From: Streptomyces sp. Ag109_O5-1
GTDB taxonomy: Bacteria; Actinomycetota; Actinomycetes; Streptomycetales; Streptomycetaceae
Reading direction: 5' to 3'
DNA: 64,000 bases
NCBI RefSeq assembly: GCF_003814875.1
Contig: NZ_RKQF01000001.1
Span: 5,208,001-5,272,000 of the forward strand
Below the pieces are notes generated by a model that did no database searches, was not told where the DNA came from, and was given only the letters and a program-made list of their open reading frames with translations. Below are positions 36,310 to 44,544 of the stretch, in pieces; the first letter of the stretch is position 1, and each line of letters begins with the position of its first letter. The position numbers were made by a program, and so were the translations under genes.

Positions 36310-37959
36310 TCAGCGTACGAACACGCCCGCCTGGCTCGCCAGGTTCAGGAAGTACTGCGGTGCCACACCGAGCACCAGCGTGACCGCGACGCCCACGCCG
36401 ATCGCCGCCATGGTCAGCGGTGACGGCACGGCGACCGTGGGGCCCTCGGGCTTCGGCTCGCTGAAGAACATCAGGACGATCACACGGATGTAGAAGAACG
36501 CGGCGATCGCCGACGAGATCACACCGATCACGACCAGCGGGGCCGCTCCGCCTTCCGCCGCCGCCTTGAACACGGCGAACTTACCGGCGAAGCCGGAGGT
36601 CAGCGGGATGCCGGCGAAGGCCAGCAGGAACACCGCGAAGACGGCCGCGACCAGCGGTGAGCGGCGGCCGAGGCCGGCCCACTTGGACAGGTGTGTGGCC
36701 TCGCCGCCCGCGTCGCGGACCAGGGTGACCACGGCGAAGGCGCCGATGGTCACGAAGGAGTACGCGGCCAGGTAGAAGAGGACGGACGACACGCCGTCCT
36801 TCGAGGTCGCGATGACACCCGCGAGGATGAATCCGGCGTGGGCGATCGACGAGTACGCGAGGAGTCGCTTGATGTCGGTCTGGGTGATCGCGACGATCGC
36901 GCCGCCGAGCATGGTGATGATCGCGACGCCCCACATGACCGGCCGCCAGTCCCAGCGCATGCCGGGCAGGACGACGTAGAGCAGGCGCAGGAGCGCGCCG
37001 AACGCGGCGACCTTGGTGGCGGCGGCCATGAAGCCGGTCACCGGGGTGGGTGCGCCCTGGTAGACGTCGGGCGTCCACATGTGGAAGGGGACCGCGCCGA
37101 CCTTGAAGAGCAGGCCCATGACGACCATCGCGGCGCCGATCAGGAGCAGGGCGTCGTTGCCCGTGGTGTTGGCGAGGGCCGGGTCGATGTTGGCGACCCT
37201 GCCGTCGACGACCTGGGCGATCGTGGCGTACGACACCGAGCCGGCGTAGCCGTAGAGCAGGGCGATGCCGAACAGGGTGAACGCGGAGGCGAAGGCGCCG
37301 AGCAGGAAGTACTTGACGGCGGCTTCCTGCGACATGAGGCGCTTGCGGCGGGCCAGGGCGCACATCAGGTAGAGCGGGAGGGAGAAGACCTCCAGGGCCA
37401 CGAAGAGCGTCAGCAGGTCGTTGGCCGAGGGGAACACCAGCATGCCCGCGACCGCGAAGAGCAGGAGCGGGAAGACCTCGGTGGTGGTGAAGCCGGCCTT
37501 GACGGCGGCCTTCTCGGTGTCGCTGCCGGGGACCGCCGCGGCCTGGGCGGCGAAGGAGTCGACGCGGTTGCCGTGGGCCTCCGGGTCGAGGCGGCGTTCG
37601 GCGAAGGTGAACAGGGCGAGGAGGCCGGCGAGCAGGATCGTTCCCTGCAGGAACAGGGACGGTCCGTCGACGGCGATGGCACCCATGGCGGCGATGTGCG
37701 CCTTCGTCGTGCCGTATCCGTCCGCGGCCAGCGCGACGACGGCCGCGAAGGCCGCGCACAGCGCCACGGCGGAGACGAACACCTGTGCGTAGTAGCGGGA
37801 TTTGCGCGGGACGAACGCCTCGACCAGGATCCCGACGAGCGCCGCACCGACGACGATCAGGGTGGGCGACAGCTGTCCGTATTCGATCTTCGGCGCCGGG
37901 ATCTTCGAGATCGGCTCGGCCGCGGTTGTCCACAGGCTGTGGACGGCTGTTGCGCTCAC
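36310..37959 (-). CDS. nuoN: NADH-quinone oxidoreductase subunit N
   Basis: 549 residues with about 14 membrane helices; an antiporter-like, proton-pumping subunit of complex I. Family segments visible are FALFTFAERR-like helix ends, FPLLLFAVAGMLVFPSANDL, KVGAVPFHMWTPDVYQGAPT with the conserved Lys, and QTDIKRLLAYSSIAHAGF. It is the last gene of the operon. The GTG start overlaps the nuoM stop as GTGA. Codons 6-12 contain a perfect palindrome with a DnaA-box-like half. Confidence 0.96.
   Translation of the reverse strand: MSATAVHSLWTTAAEPISKIPAPKIEYGQLSPTLIVVGAALVGILVEAFVPRKSRYYAQVFVSAVALCAAFAAVVALAADGYGTTKAHIAAMGAIAVDGPSLFLQGTILLAGLLALFTFAERRLDPEAHGNRVDSFAAQAAAVPGSDTEKAAVKAGFTTTEVFPLLLFAVAGMLVFPSANDLLTLFVALEVFSLPLYLMCALARRKRLMSQEAAVKYFLLGAFASAFTLFGIALLYGYAGSVSYATIAQVVDGRVANIDPALANTTGNDALLLIGAAMVVMGLLFKVGAVPFHMWTPDVYQGAPTPVTGFMAAATKVAAFGALLRLLYVVLPGMRWDWRPVMWGVAIITMLGGAIVAITQTDIKRLLAYSSIAHAGFILAGVIATSKDGVSSVLFYLAAYSFVTIGAFAVVTLVRDAGGEATHLSKWAGLGRRSPLVAAVFAVFLLAFAGIPLTSGFAGKFAVFKAAAEGGAAPLVVIGVISSAIAAFFYIRVIVLMFFSEPKPEGPTVAVPSPLTMAAIGVGVAVTLVLGVAPQYFLNLASQAGVFVR
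37928..37944. promoter_or_regulatory. Palindrome GTCCACAGGCTGTGGAC with a TTGTCCACA DnaA box
   Basis: An 8-1-8 perfect palindrome inside the first codons of nuoN; bases 37926-37934 read TTGTCCACA, the Streptomyces DnaA-box consensus. It may simply be coding constraint (it encodes VHSLWT), but the symmetry is exact. Confidence 0.35.
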
Positions 37960-39527
37960 TTGGCCGCCTCCACCTCGGGCTTGGGGTCGGTCTTGTGTAC
38001 GTCAGACATGGTCTGTTTGACCGCCGGGTTGACGATGTCCGTGACGGGCTTCGGGTAGACGCCCAGGAAGATCAGCAGAACGATCAGCGGGGCGACCACG
38101 ACCAGTTCGCGCGCCTTCAGGTCGGGCATCGCGGAGACCTCCGGCTTCACCGGGCCGGTCATCGTCCGCTGGTAGAGGACGAGGGTGTAAAGCGCGGCGA
38201 GGACGATGCCGAAGGTGGCGACGATCCCGATGGCCGGGTAGCGCGTGAACGTGCCGACCAGGACGAGGAACTCGCTCACGAAGGGCGCGAGACCCGGCAG
38301 GGACAGCGTGGCCAGGCCGCCGATCAGGAAGGTGCCGGCGAGCACCGGGGCGACCTTCTGCACACCGCCGTAGTCGGCGATGAGCCGGGAGCCGCGCCGG
38401 GAGATCAGGAAGCCGGCGACCAGCATCAGCGCGGCCGTGGAGATGCCGTGGTTGACCATGTAGAGGGTGGCGCCGGACTGGCCCTGGCTGGTCATCGCGA
38501 AGATGCCCAGGATGATGAAGCCGAAGTGCGAGATCGACGCGTAGGCAACCAGGCGCTTGATGTCGCGCTGGCCCACGGCGAGCAGTGCGCCGTAGATGAT
38601 GCTGATCAGGGCGAGGACGAGGATGACGGGCGTCGCCCACTTCGACGCCTCCGGGAAGAGCTGGAGGCAGAAGCGGAGCATCGCGAACGTGCCGACCTTG
38701 TCGACGACCGCGGTGATGAGGACGGCGACGGGGGCGGTGGACTCCTGCATGGCATTGGGCAGCCAGGTGTGTAGCGGCCACAGCGGCGCCTTCACGGCAA
38801 AGGCGAAGAAGAAGCCGAGGAACAGCCAGCGTTCGGTGCTGGTCGCCATGTGCAGTGAGCCGTTCGCGCGGGCCTGTGCGATCTCCTGGAGGGAGAAGTT
38901 CCCGGCGACCACGTAGAGGCCGATCACGGCGGCCAGCATGATGAGGCCGCCGACCAGGTTGTAGAGGAGGAACTTCACCGCGGCGTACGACCGTTGCGTG
39001 GACGCCGCTTCCTCGCCCTGCGCGTGGGCGCGGTCGCCGAAGCCGCCGATGAGGAAGTACATCGGGATCAGCATGGCTTCGAAGAAGATGTAGAAGAGGA
39101 AGACGTCGGTGGCCTCGAAGGAGATGATCACCATCGCCTCGACGGCCAGGATCAGGGCGAAGAAGCCCTGGGTCGGCCGCCACCGCCTGCTGCCGGTCTC
39201 CAGGGGGTCGGCGTCGTGCCAGCCCGCCAGGATGATGAACGGGATCAGCAGGGCGGTCAGCGCGAGCAGGGCGACCGCGATGCCGTCGACGCCCAGCTCG
39301 TACCTGACCCCGAAGTCCGCGATCCAGGGATGCGATTCGGTGAGCTGGTAGCGGGCGCCGCCCGGGTCGAAGCGGACCAGGACGACGATCGCCAGCACCA
39401 GGGTGGCGAGCGAGACCAGCAGCGCGAGCCATTTGGCGGCGGTGCGCCGGGCGGCCGGTACGGCGGCCGTGGCGACCGCCCCGACGGCCGGGAGGGCCGC
39501 CGTCGCTGTCAGCAGAGGAAAGGACAT
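37956..39527 (-). CDS. nuoM: NADH-quinone oxidoreductase subunit M
   Basis: 523 residues with 14 predicted helices; the second antiporter-like proton channel of complex I. Recognisable segments: FFEAMLIPMYFLIGGFGDR with the conserved Glu, KAPLWPLHTWLPNAMQEST with the conserved Lys, and QRDIKRLVAYASISHFGFI. The ATG lies five bases after the nuoL stop. The minus-strand frame remains open far upstream through nuoL, J and K in the wrong phase; that extension is a composition artefact. Coupled to nuoN by a 4-base overlap. Confidence 0.96.
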   Translation of the reverse strand: MSFPLLTATAALPAVGAVATAAVPAARRTAAKWLALLVSLATLVLAIVVLVRFDPGGARYQLTESHPWIADFGVRYELGVDGIAVALLALTALLIPFIILAGWHDADPLETGSRRWRPTQGFFALILAVEAMVIISFEATDVFLFYIFFEAMLIPMYFLIGGFGDRAHAQGEEAASTQRSYAAVKFLLYNLVGGLIMLAAVIGLYVVAGNFSLQEIAQARANGSLHMATSTERWLFLGFFFAFAVKAPLWPLHTWLPNAMQESTAPVAVLITAVVDKVGTFAMLRFCLQLFPEASKWATPVILVLALISIIYGALLAVGQRDIKRLVAYASISHFGFIILGIFAMTSQGQSGATLYMVNHGISTAALMLVAGFLISRRGSRLIADYGGVQKVAPVLAGTFLIGGLATLSLPGLAPFVSEFLVLVGTFTRYPAIGIVATFGIVLAALYTLVLYQRTMTGPVKPEVSAMPDLKARELVVVAPLIVLLIFLGVYPKPVTDIVNPAVKQTMSDVHKTDPKPEVEAAK

Positions 39528-39532
39528 CGGTA

Positions 39533-41434
39533 TCAGACCGCCCTCATCAGCAGGGTCGCGGCGACCAGGAGGGCCGCACCGCCGAACATCGAGACCGCGT
39601 ACGAGCGCGCGTAGCCGTTCTGGAGCTTGCGCAGCCGGCCGGACAGTCCGCCGAAGCCCGCCGCCGTGCCGTTGACGACGCCGTCGACCAGGGTGTGGTC
39701 GACGTACACCAGGGAGCGTGTGAGGTGTTCGCCGCCGCGGACCAGGACGACGTGGTTGAAGTCGTCCTGGAGGAGGTCGCGGCGGGCCGCGCGGGTGAGC
39801 AGCGAGCCGCGCGGGGCGACGGCCGGGACGGGTCGGCGGCCGTACTGCAGGTAGGCGATGCCGACGCCGATGATCAGGCAGACCATGGTGGCGCCGGTGA
39901 CCGCGGCCGCGCTGAGCGGGGAGTTGCCCTCGCTGTGGCCGGTGATCGGCTCCAGCCAGTGCAGGAAGCGGTCGCCGATGCTGAAGAAGCCACCGGCGAA
40001 GACCGAGCCGACCGCCAGGACGATCATCGGGATGGTCATGACCTTCGGGGACTCGTGCGGGTGCGGTTCGTGGCCGTGCTCGTCGGGCTGCCAGCGCTTC
40101 TCGCCGAAGAACGTCATCAGCATCACGCGCGTCATGTAGAAGGCGGTGATGGCCGCGCCGACCAGGGCGCAGGTGCCGAGGATCCAGCCCTCGGTGCCGC
40201 CCTTGGCGAACGCCGCCTCGATGATCTTGTCCTTGGAGAAGAAGCCGGACAGACCCGGGAAGCCGATGATGGCGAGGTAGCCGAGGCCGAAGGTGATGAA
40301 GGTGACCGGCATGTACGTGCGCAGACCGCCGTACTTGCGCATGTCGACCTCGTCGTTCATGCCGTGCATGACGGAACCGGCACCGAGGAACAGGCCGGCC
40401 TTGAAGAAGCCGTGCGTCACCAGGTGCATGATCGCGAAGACGTAGCCGATCGGGCCGAGGCCGGCCGCGAGGATCATGTAGCCGATCTGCGACATGGTCG
40501 AGCCGGCGAGGGCCTTCTTGATGTCGTCCTTCGCGCAACCGACGATCGCACCGAAGAGGAGGGTGACGGCGCCGACCACGGTGACGACGAGTTGCGCGTC
40601 CGGGGCGGCGTTGAAGATGGCTCCGGAGCGGACGATGAGGTAGACGCCCGCGGTCACCATGGTCGCCGCGTGGATGAGGGCCGAGACCGGGGTCGGGCCC
40701 TCCATGGCGTCCCCGAGCCAGGACTGCAGCGGCACCTGGGCGGACTTGCCGCAGGCGGCGAGCAGCAACATCAGGCCGATCGCGGTGAGCTTGCCCTCGG
40801 AGGCGCCGGTCGCGTGAGCGAACACCGGGCCGAAGGCGAACGTCCCGAACGTCGCGAACATCAGCATGATCGCGATCGACAGGCCCATGTCGCCGACGCG
40901 GTTGACGATGAAGGCCTTCTTCGCCGCCGTCGCCGCGCTGGGCTTGTGCTGCCAGAAGCCGATCAGCAGGTACGAGGCGAGGCCGACGCCCTCCCAGCCG
41001 ACGTACAGCAGCAGGTAGTTGTCGGCGAGGACGAGCAGCAGCATCGCCGCGAGGAAGAGGTTGAGGTAGCCGAAGAAGCGGCGGCGGCGCTCGTCGTGCT
41101 CCATGTACCCGACCGAGTACAGGTGGATGAGCGAGCCGACACCGGTGATCAGCAGGACGAACGTCATCGACAGCTGGTCGAGGCGGAAGGTGACGTCCGC
41201 CTGGAAACCGGCCACCGGCACCCAGGTGTACAGGTGCTGCATCAGGGTGCGGTGTTCGGGGTTCTTGCCCAGCAGGTCGGCGAAGAGGATCACGCCGAAC
41301 ACGAACGAGGTCGTCGACAGGAGCGTGCCGATCCAGTGGCCCACGCCGTCCAGACGGCGGCCGCCGACCAGGAGGACGGCCGCTCCGAGCAGGGGCGCCG
41401 CGATCAGCAGCGCAATCAGGTTCTCTGCGTTCAT
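39533..41434 (-). CDS. nuoL: NADH-quinone oxidoreductase subunit L
   Basis: 633 residues with about 16 helices; the distal proton-pumping subunit, with the long lateral helix expected at the C-terminus. Signatures: YVGWEGVGLASYLLIGFWQH, NRVGDMGLSIAIMLMF, QVPLQSWLGDAMEGPTPVSA with the conserved Lys upstream, and AKDDIKKALAGSTMSQIGYM. ATG start 15 bases downstream of the nuoK stop. Length is normal for the family. Confidence 0.97.
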   Translation of the reverse strand: MNAENLIALLIAAPLLGAAVLLVGGRRLDGVGHWIGTLLSTTSFVFGVILFADLLGKNPEHRTLMQHLYTWVPVAGFQADVTFRLDQLSMTFVLLITGVGSLIHLYSVGYMEHDERRRRFFGYLNLFLAAMLLLVLADNYLLLYVGWEGVGLASYLLIGFWQHKPSAATAAKKAFIVNRVGDMGLSIAIMLMFATFGTFAFGPVFAHATGASEGKLTAIGLMLLLAACGKSAQVPLQSWLGDAMEGPTPVSALIHAATMVTAGVYLIVRSGAIFNAAPDAQLVVTVVGAVTLLFGAIVGCAKDDIKKALAGSTMSQIGYMILAAGLGPIGYVFAIMHLVTHGFFKAGLFLGAGSVMHGMNDEVDMRKYGGLRTYMPVTFITFGLGYLAIIGFPGLSGFFSKDKIIEAAFAKGGTEGWILGTCALVGAAITAFYMTRVMLMTFFGEKRWQPDEHGHEPHPHESPKVMTIPMIVLAVGSVFAGGFFSIGDRFLHWLEPITGHSEGNSPLSAAAVTGATMVCLIIGVGIAYLQYGRRPVPAVAPRGSLLTRAARRDLLQDDFNHVVLVRGGEHLTRSLVYVDHTLVDGVVNGTAAGFGGLSGRLRKLQNGYARSYAVSMFGGAALLVAATLLMRAV

Positions 41435-41449
41435 ACGGTCCAGCGCCCC

Positions 41450-41749
41450 TTACAGCTTCATCAGGCTGGCGTCGTCGACCGAGGCCGAATGGCGGGTACG
41501 GAACAGCGACACGATGATCGCGAGCCCGACCACGACCTCCGCGGCGGCGACGACCATCGTGAAGAAGGCGATGATCTGGCCGTCGAGATTGCCGTGCATC
41601 CGGGAGAAGACGACGAACGCGAGGTTGCAGGCGTTGAGCATGAGCTCGATGCACATGAAGACGACGATCGCGTTCCGTCTGATCAGCACACCGGTGGCGC
41701 CGATCGTGAACAACAGGGCGGCGAGATAGAGGTAGTAGACGGGGTTCAC
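41450..41749 (-). CDS. nuoK: NADH-quinone oxidoreductase subunit K
   Basis: 99 residues with three helices, the normal size. Complex I subunit K contributes conserved membrane glutamates: FMCIELMLNACNLAFVVFSR in helix 2 and VVAAAEVVVGLAIIVSLFR in helix 3. GTG start overlapping the nuoJ stop as GTGA. Confidence 0.96.
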   Translation of the reverse strand: MNPVYYLYLAALLFTIGATGVLIRRNAIVVFMCIELMLNACNLAFVVFSRMHGNLDGQIIAFFTMVVAAAEVVVGLAIIVSLFRTRHSASVDDASLMKL

Positions 41750-42588
41750 TTCGACGCCTCCTCGGACCGCTTGAAGTCCACCGGGTCGATCGGGGTCCGC
41801 TCCAGGCGCTCCTCGGCCCGCTGCTCCAGGGCCCGCAGGTCGCCCAGCGCCTCCGCGGACACGTCACGGATCTGACCGCGGTCGCGGAGCGTCTTGCTGA
41901 CCGTGAGCTCGGACGGGGTGCCGTCGGGCAGCAGACCGGCGATGTCCACGGCGTTGTGCCGGGCGTAGACGCCGGGGGCGGGCAGCGGCGGTACGTGCTT
42001 GCCCTCGCGGACCCGCTGTTCGGACTGCTCGCGCTGGGTCTTGGGGCGCTCGGTGCGCTCGCGGTGGGTGAGCACCATGGCGCCGACCGCGGCGGTGATG
42101 AGCAGGGCGCCGGTGATTTCGAAGGCGAAGACGTACTTGGTGAAGATGAGGGCCGCGAGGCCCTGCACATTGCCGTTGGCGTTGGCCTGGCCGGTGCCGT
42201 CGAAGTCCTTGAGGGAGGCGTTGGCGATGCCCGCGAGGAGCAGGACGCCGAAGCCGACCCCGCAGAGAAGGGCCAGCCAGCGCTGGCCCTTGATGGTCTC
42301 CTTCAGGGAGTCGGCGGCGGTCACGCCGACCAGCATCACCACGAAGAGGAACAGCATCATGATCGCGCCGGTGTAGACGACGATCTGCACGATCCCGAGG
42401 AAGTAGGCGCCGTTGGCGAGGTAGAACACCGCCAGGACGATCATGGTTCCGGCGAGGGAGAGGGCGCTGTGCACGGCCTTCTTCATGAAGACGGTGCTCA
42501 GGGCGCCGAGCACGGCGACGGTGCCGAGGACCCAGAACTGGAAGGCCTCACCGGTGGAGGTGGTGTAGGCGGCGAGCTGCGGGCTCAT
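41746..42588 (-). CDS. nuoJ: NADH-quinone oxidoreductase subunit J
   Basis: 280 residues. The first ~180 form the five-helix NuoJ membrane domain (VYTGAIMMLFLFVVMLVGV contains the family hallmark). The last ~90 residues are a charged hydrophilic tail (RERTERPKTQREQSEQRVRE) typical of actinobacterial NuoJ. ATG overlaps the nuoI stop as ATGA. Confidence 0.95.
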   Translation of the reverse strand: MSPQLAAYTTSTGEAFQFWVLGTVAVLGALSTVFMKKAVHSALSLAGTMIVLAVFYLANGAYFLGIVQIVVYTGAIMMLFLFVVMLVGVTAADSLKETIKGQRWLALLCGVGFGVLLLAGIANASLKDFDGTGQANANGNVQGLAALIFTKYVFAFEITGALLITAAVGAMVLTHRERTERPKTQREQSEQRVREGKHVPPLPAPGVYARHNAVDIAGLLPDGTPSELTVSKTLRDRGQIRDVSAEALGDLRALEQRAEERLERTPIDPVDFKRSEEASK

Positions 42589-43187
42589 GCCTCCACCTCC
42601 TCTTCCTCCGGCGTCTCGCCCTTGGAGACGGCGACCTGGCGTACGGTCCCGGGCGCGGCCTCGGTGACCAGGCCCCGGTAGTAGTCCTGTTCGTCGGTCC
42701 CCGGGAAGATCGCGTGGGGCGTGTCGACCATGCCCTCTTCGAGGCCGGCGAGCAGTTGTTCCTTGGTGTAGATGAGGTTGGCGCGGCTGCTGTCGGCCAG
42801 TTCGAACTCGTTGGTCATCGTGAGCGCGCGTGTGGGGCACGCCTCGATGCACAGGCCGCACAGGATGCAGCGGGCGTAGTTGATCTGGTAGACGCGGCCG
42901 TAGCGCTCGCCCGGCGAGTAACGCTCCTCGTCGGTGTTGTCGGCGCCCTCCACGTAGATGGCGTCCGCGGGGCAGGCCCAGGCGCACAGTTCGCAGCCGA
43001 CGCACTTCTCCAGGCCGTCCGGATGGCGGTTGAGCTGGTGCCGTCCGTGGAACCGCGGGGCCGTGGTCTTCTTCTGCTCCGGGTACTGCTCGGTCAGCCG
43101 CTTCTTGAACATGGCCTTGAAGGTCACGCCGAAGCCGGCCACCGGGTTCTGGAAACCGGGTTTGGTCTCCTTGGGCTCCTCAGCCAT
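42585..43187 (-). CDS. nuoI: NADH-quinone oxidoreductase subunit I
   Basis: 200 residues carrying clusters N6a and N6b: CVGCELCAWACP near residue 62 and CILCGLCIEACP about 45 residues later. ATG 43187 is chosen because AAAGGAGG lies 6 bases upstream; the longer in-frame start at 43247 lies within nuoH. It overlaps the nuoH stop by 8 bases. Acidic C-terminal tail. Confidence 0.96.
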   Translation of the reverse strand: MAEEPKETKPGFQNPVAGFGVTFKAMFKKRLTEQYPEQKKTTAPRFHGRHQLNRHPDGLEKCVGCELCAWACPADAIYVEGADNTDEERYSPGERYGRVYQINYARCILCGLCIEACPTRALTMTNEFELADSSRANLIYTKEQLLAGLEEGMVDTPHAIFPGTDEQDYYRGLVTEAAPGTVRQVAVSKGETPEEEEVEA

Positions 43188-44544
43188 CGGACGCCTCCTT
43201 TCCATCCGTAGATCCGTCACTGACAGTGTCCGGTCCGCCACTGACAATCAGCTCCCGTTCCCGGCGCGAGCTGCGTCGGGGCACCGGTGGCAGTTCCTGT
43301 CCGGGCAGCGGCGGTACGGGGAATCCGCCCGCCATCGGGTCGAATCCGGCCTGCTCTGCGGCGGGCTGCGCGGACTCCTTGCCCTTGTCGCGGAAGATGT
43401 CGGCGACGAAGGACAGGAGCAGCAGGGCGAGGACTCCGCCGCCGACGTAGAGGGCGATGTCGGCGAAGTCGTAGTTCTGGTTGCGCAGGGTCCGTACGGT
43501 CGCGACGAGCATCAGCCAGACGACGGAGACCGGGATGAGGACCTTCCAGCCGAGCTTCATCAGCTGGTCGTAACGCACGCGCGGGAGCGTGCCGCGCAGC
43601 CAGATGAAGAAGAACAGGAGCAGCTGGACCTTGATGACGAACCAGAGCAGCGGCCACCAGCCGTGGTTGGCGCCCTCCCAGAAGGCGCTGATCGGCCAGG
43701 GGGCGCGCCAGCCGCCGAGGAAGAGAGTGGTCGACACGGCGGAGACGGTGACCATGTTGACGTACTCGGCGAGCATGAACATCGCGAACTTGATCGACGA
43801 GTACTCGGTGTTGAAGCCGCCGACGAGGTCGCCCTCGGACTCGGGCATGTCGAAGGGGGCGCGGTTGGTCTCGCCGACCATGGTGACGACGTAGATGATG
43901 AAGGAGACCGGCAGCAGCAGGATGTACCAGCGGCCCTGCTGCTGTTCGACGATCGTCGATGTCGACATGGACCCCGAGTAGAGGAACACGGAGGCGAACG
44001 CGGCGCCCATGGCGATCTCGTAGGAGATCATCTGCGCGCAGGAGCGGAGGCCGCCGAGGAGCGGGTACGTCGATCCGGAGCTCCAGCCGGCCAGCACGAT
44101 GCCGTAGATGCCGACGGAGGCGACCGCGAGGATGTAGAGCATCGCGATCGGCAGGTCGGTGAGCTGCATCGTGGTGCGCGTGCCGAAGATGGAGATCTCG
44201 TTGTCGGCCGGGCCGAAGGGGATCACCGCGATCGCCATGAAGGCCGGGATGGCCGCGACGATCGGTGCGAGGACGTAGACGACCTTGTCCGCGCGTTTGA
44301 CGATGACGTCTTCCTTGAGCATCAGCTTGATGCCGTCGGCGAGCGACTGGAGCATGCCCCAGGGGCCGTGCCGGTTGGGGCCGATGCGCAGCTGCATCCA
44401 GGCGACGACCTTGCGCTCCCAGACGATGGAGAACAGGACCGTCACCATCAGGAAGGCGAAGCAGAACACCGCCTTGACGACGACCAGCCACCAGGGGTCG
44501 CGGCCGAACATCGAGAGGTCTTCTGCGGCAAGGTACGGGCTCAT
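43180..44544 (-). CDS. nuoH: NADH-quinone oxidoreductase subunit H
   Basis: 454 residues. Eight-helix quinone-cavity subunit: MQLRIGPNRHGPWGMLQSLA, DGIKLMLKEDVI, ETNRAPFDMPESEGDLVGGF and FIWLRGTLPRVRYDQLMKLG. The C-terminal ~60 residues are a hydrophilic extension (LPGQELPPVPRRSSRRE) absent from the second copy. ATG overlaps the nuoG stop as ATGA. Confidence 0.96.
   Translation of the reverse strand: MSPYLAAEDLSMFGRDPWWLVVVKAVFCFAFLMVTVLFSIVWERKVVAWMQLRIGPNRHGPWGMLQSLADGIKLMLKEDVIVKRADKVVYVLAPIVAAIPAFMAIAVIPFGPADNEISIFGTRTTMQLTDLPIAMLYILAVASVGIYGIVLAGWSSGSTYPLLGGLRSCAQMISYEIAMGAAFASVFLYSGSMSTSTIVEQQQGRWYILLLPVSFIIYVVTMVGETNRAPFDMPESEGDLVGGFNTEYSSIKFAMFMLAEYVNMVTVSAVSTTLFLGGWRAPWPISAFWEGANHGWWPLLWFVIKVQLLLFFFIWLRGTLPRVRYDQLMKLGWKVLIPVSVVWLMLVATVRTLRNQNYDFADIALYVGGGVLALLLLSFVADIFRDKGKESAQPAAEQAGFDPMAGGFPVPPLPGQELPPVPRRSSRRERELIVSGGPDTVSDGSTDGKEASDG

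Noticed and set aside
39695..41875. A 726-codon plus-strand frame antisense to nuoL
   Set aside because: The product is extremely Asp/Glu/Arg/Gly-rich and has no family; long antisense frames are expected from third-position GC bias.
37956..42170. A 1404-codon minus-strand open frame spanning nuoM and the nuoL-K-J region
   Set aside because: Only the first part is NuoM; the upstream extension reads nuoL and nuoK/J out of frame and has an Arg/Pro/His composition typical of GC-rich shadow frames.
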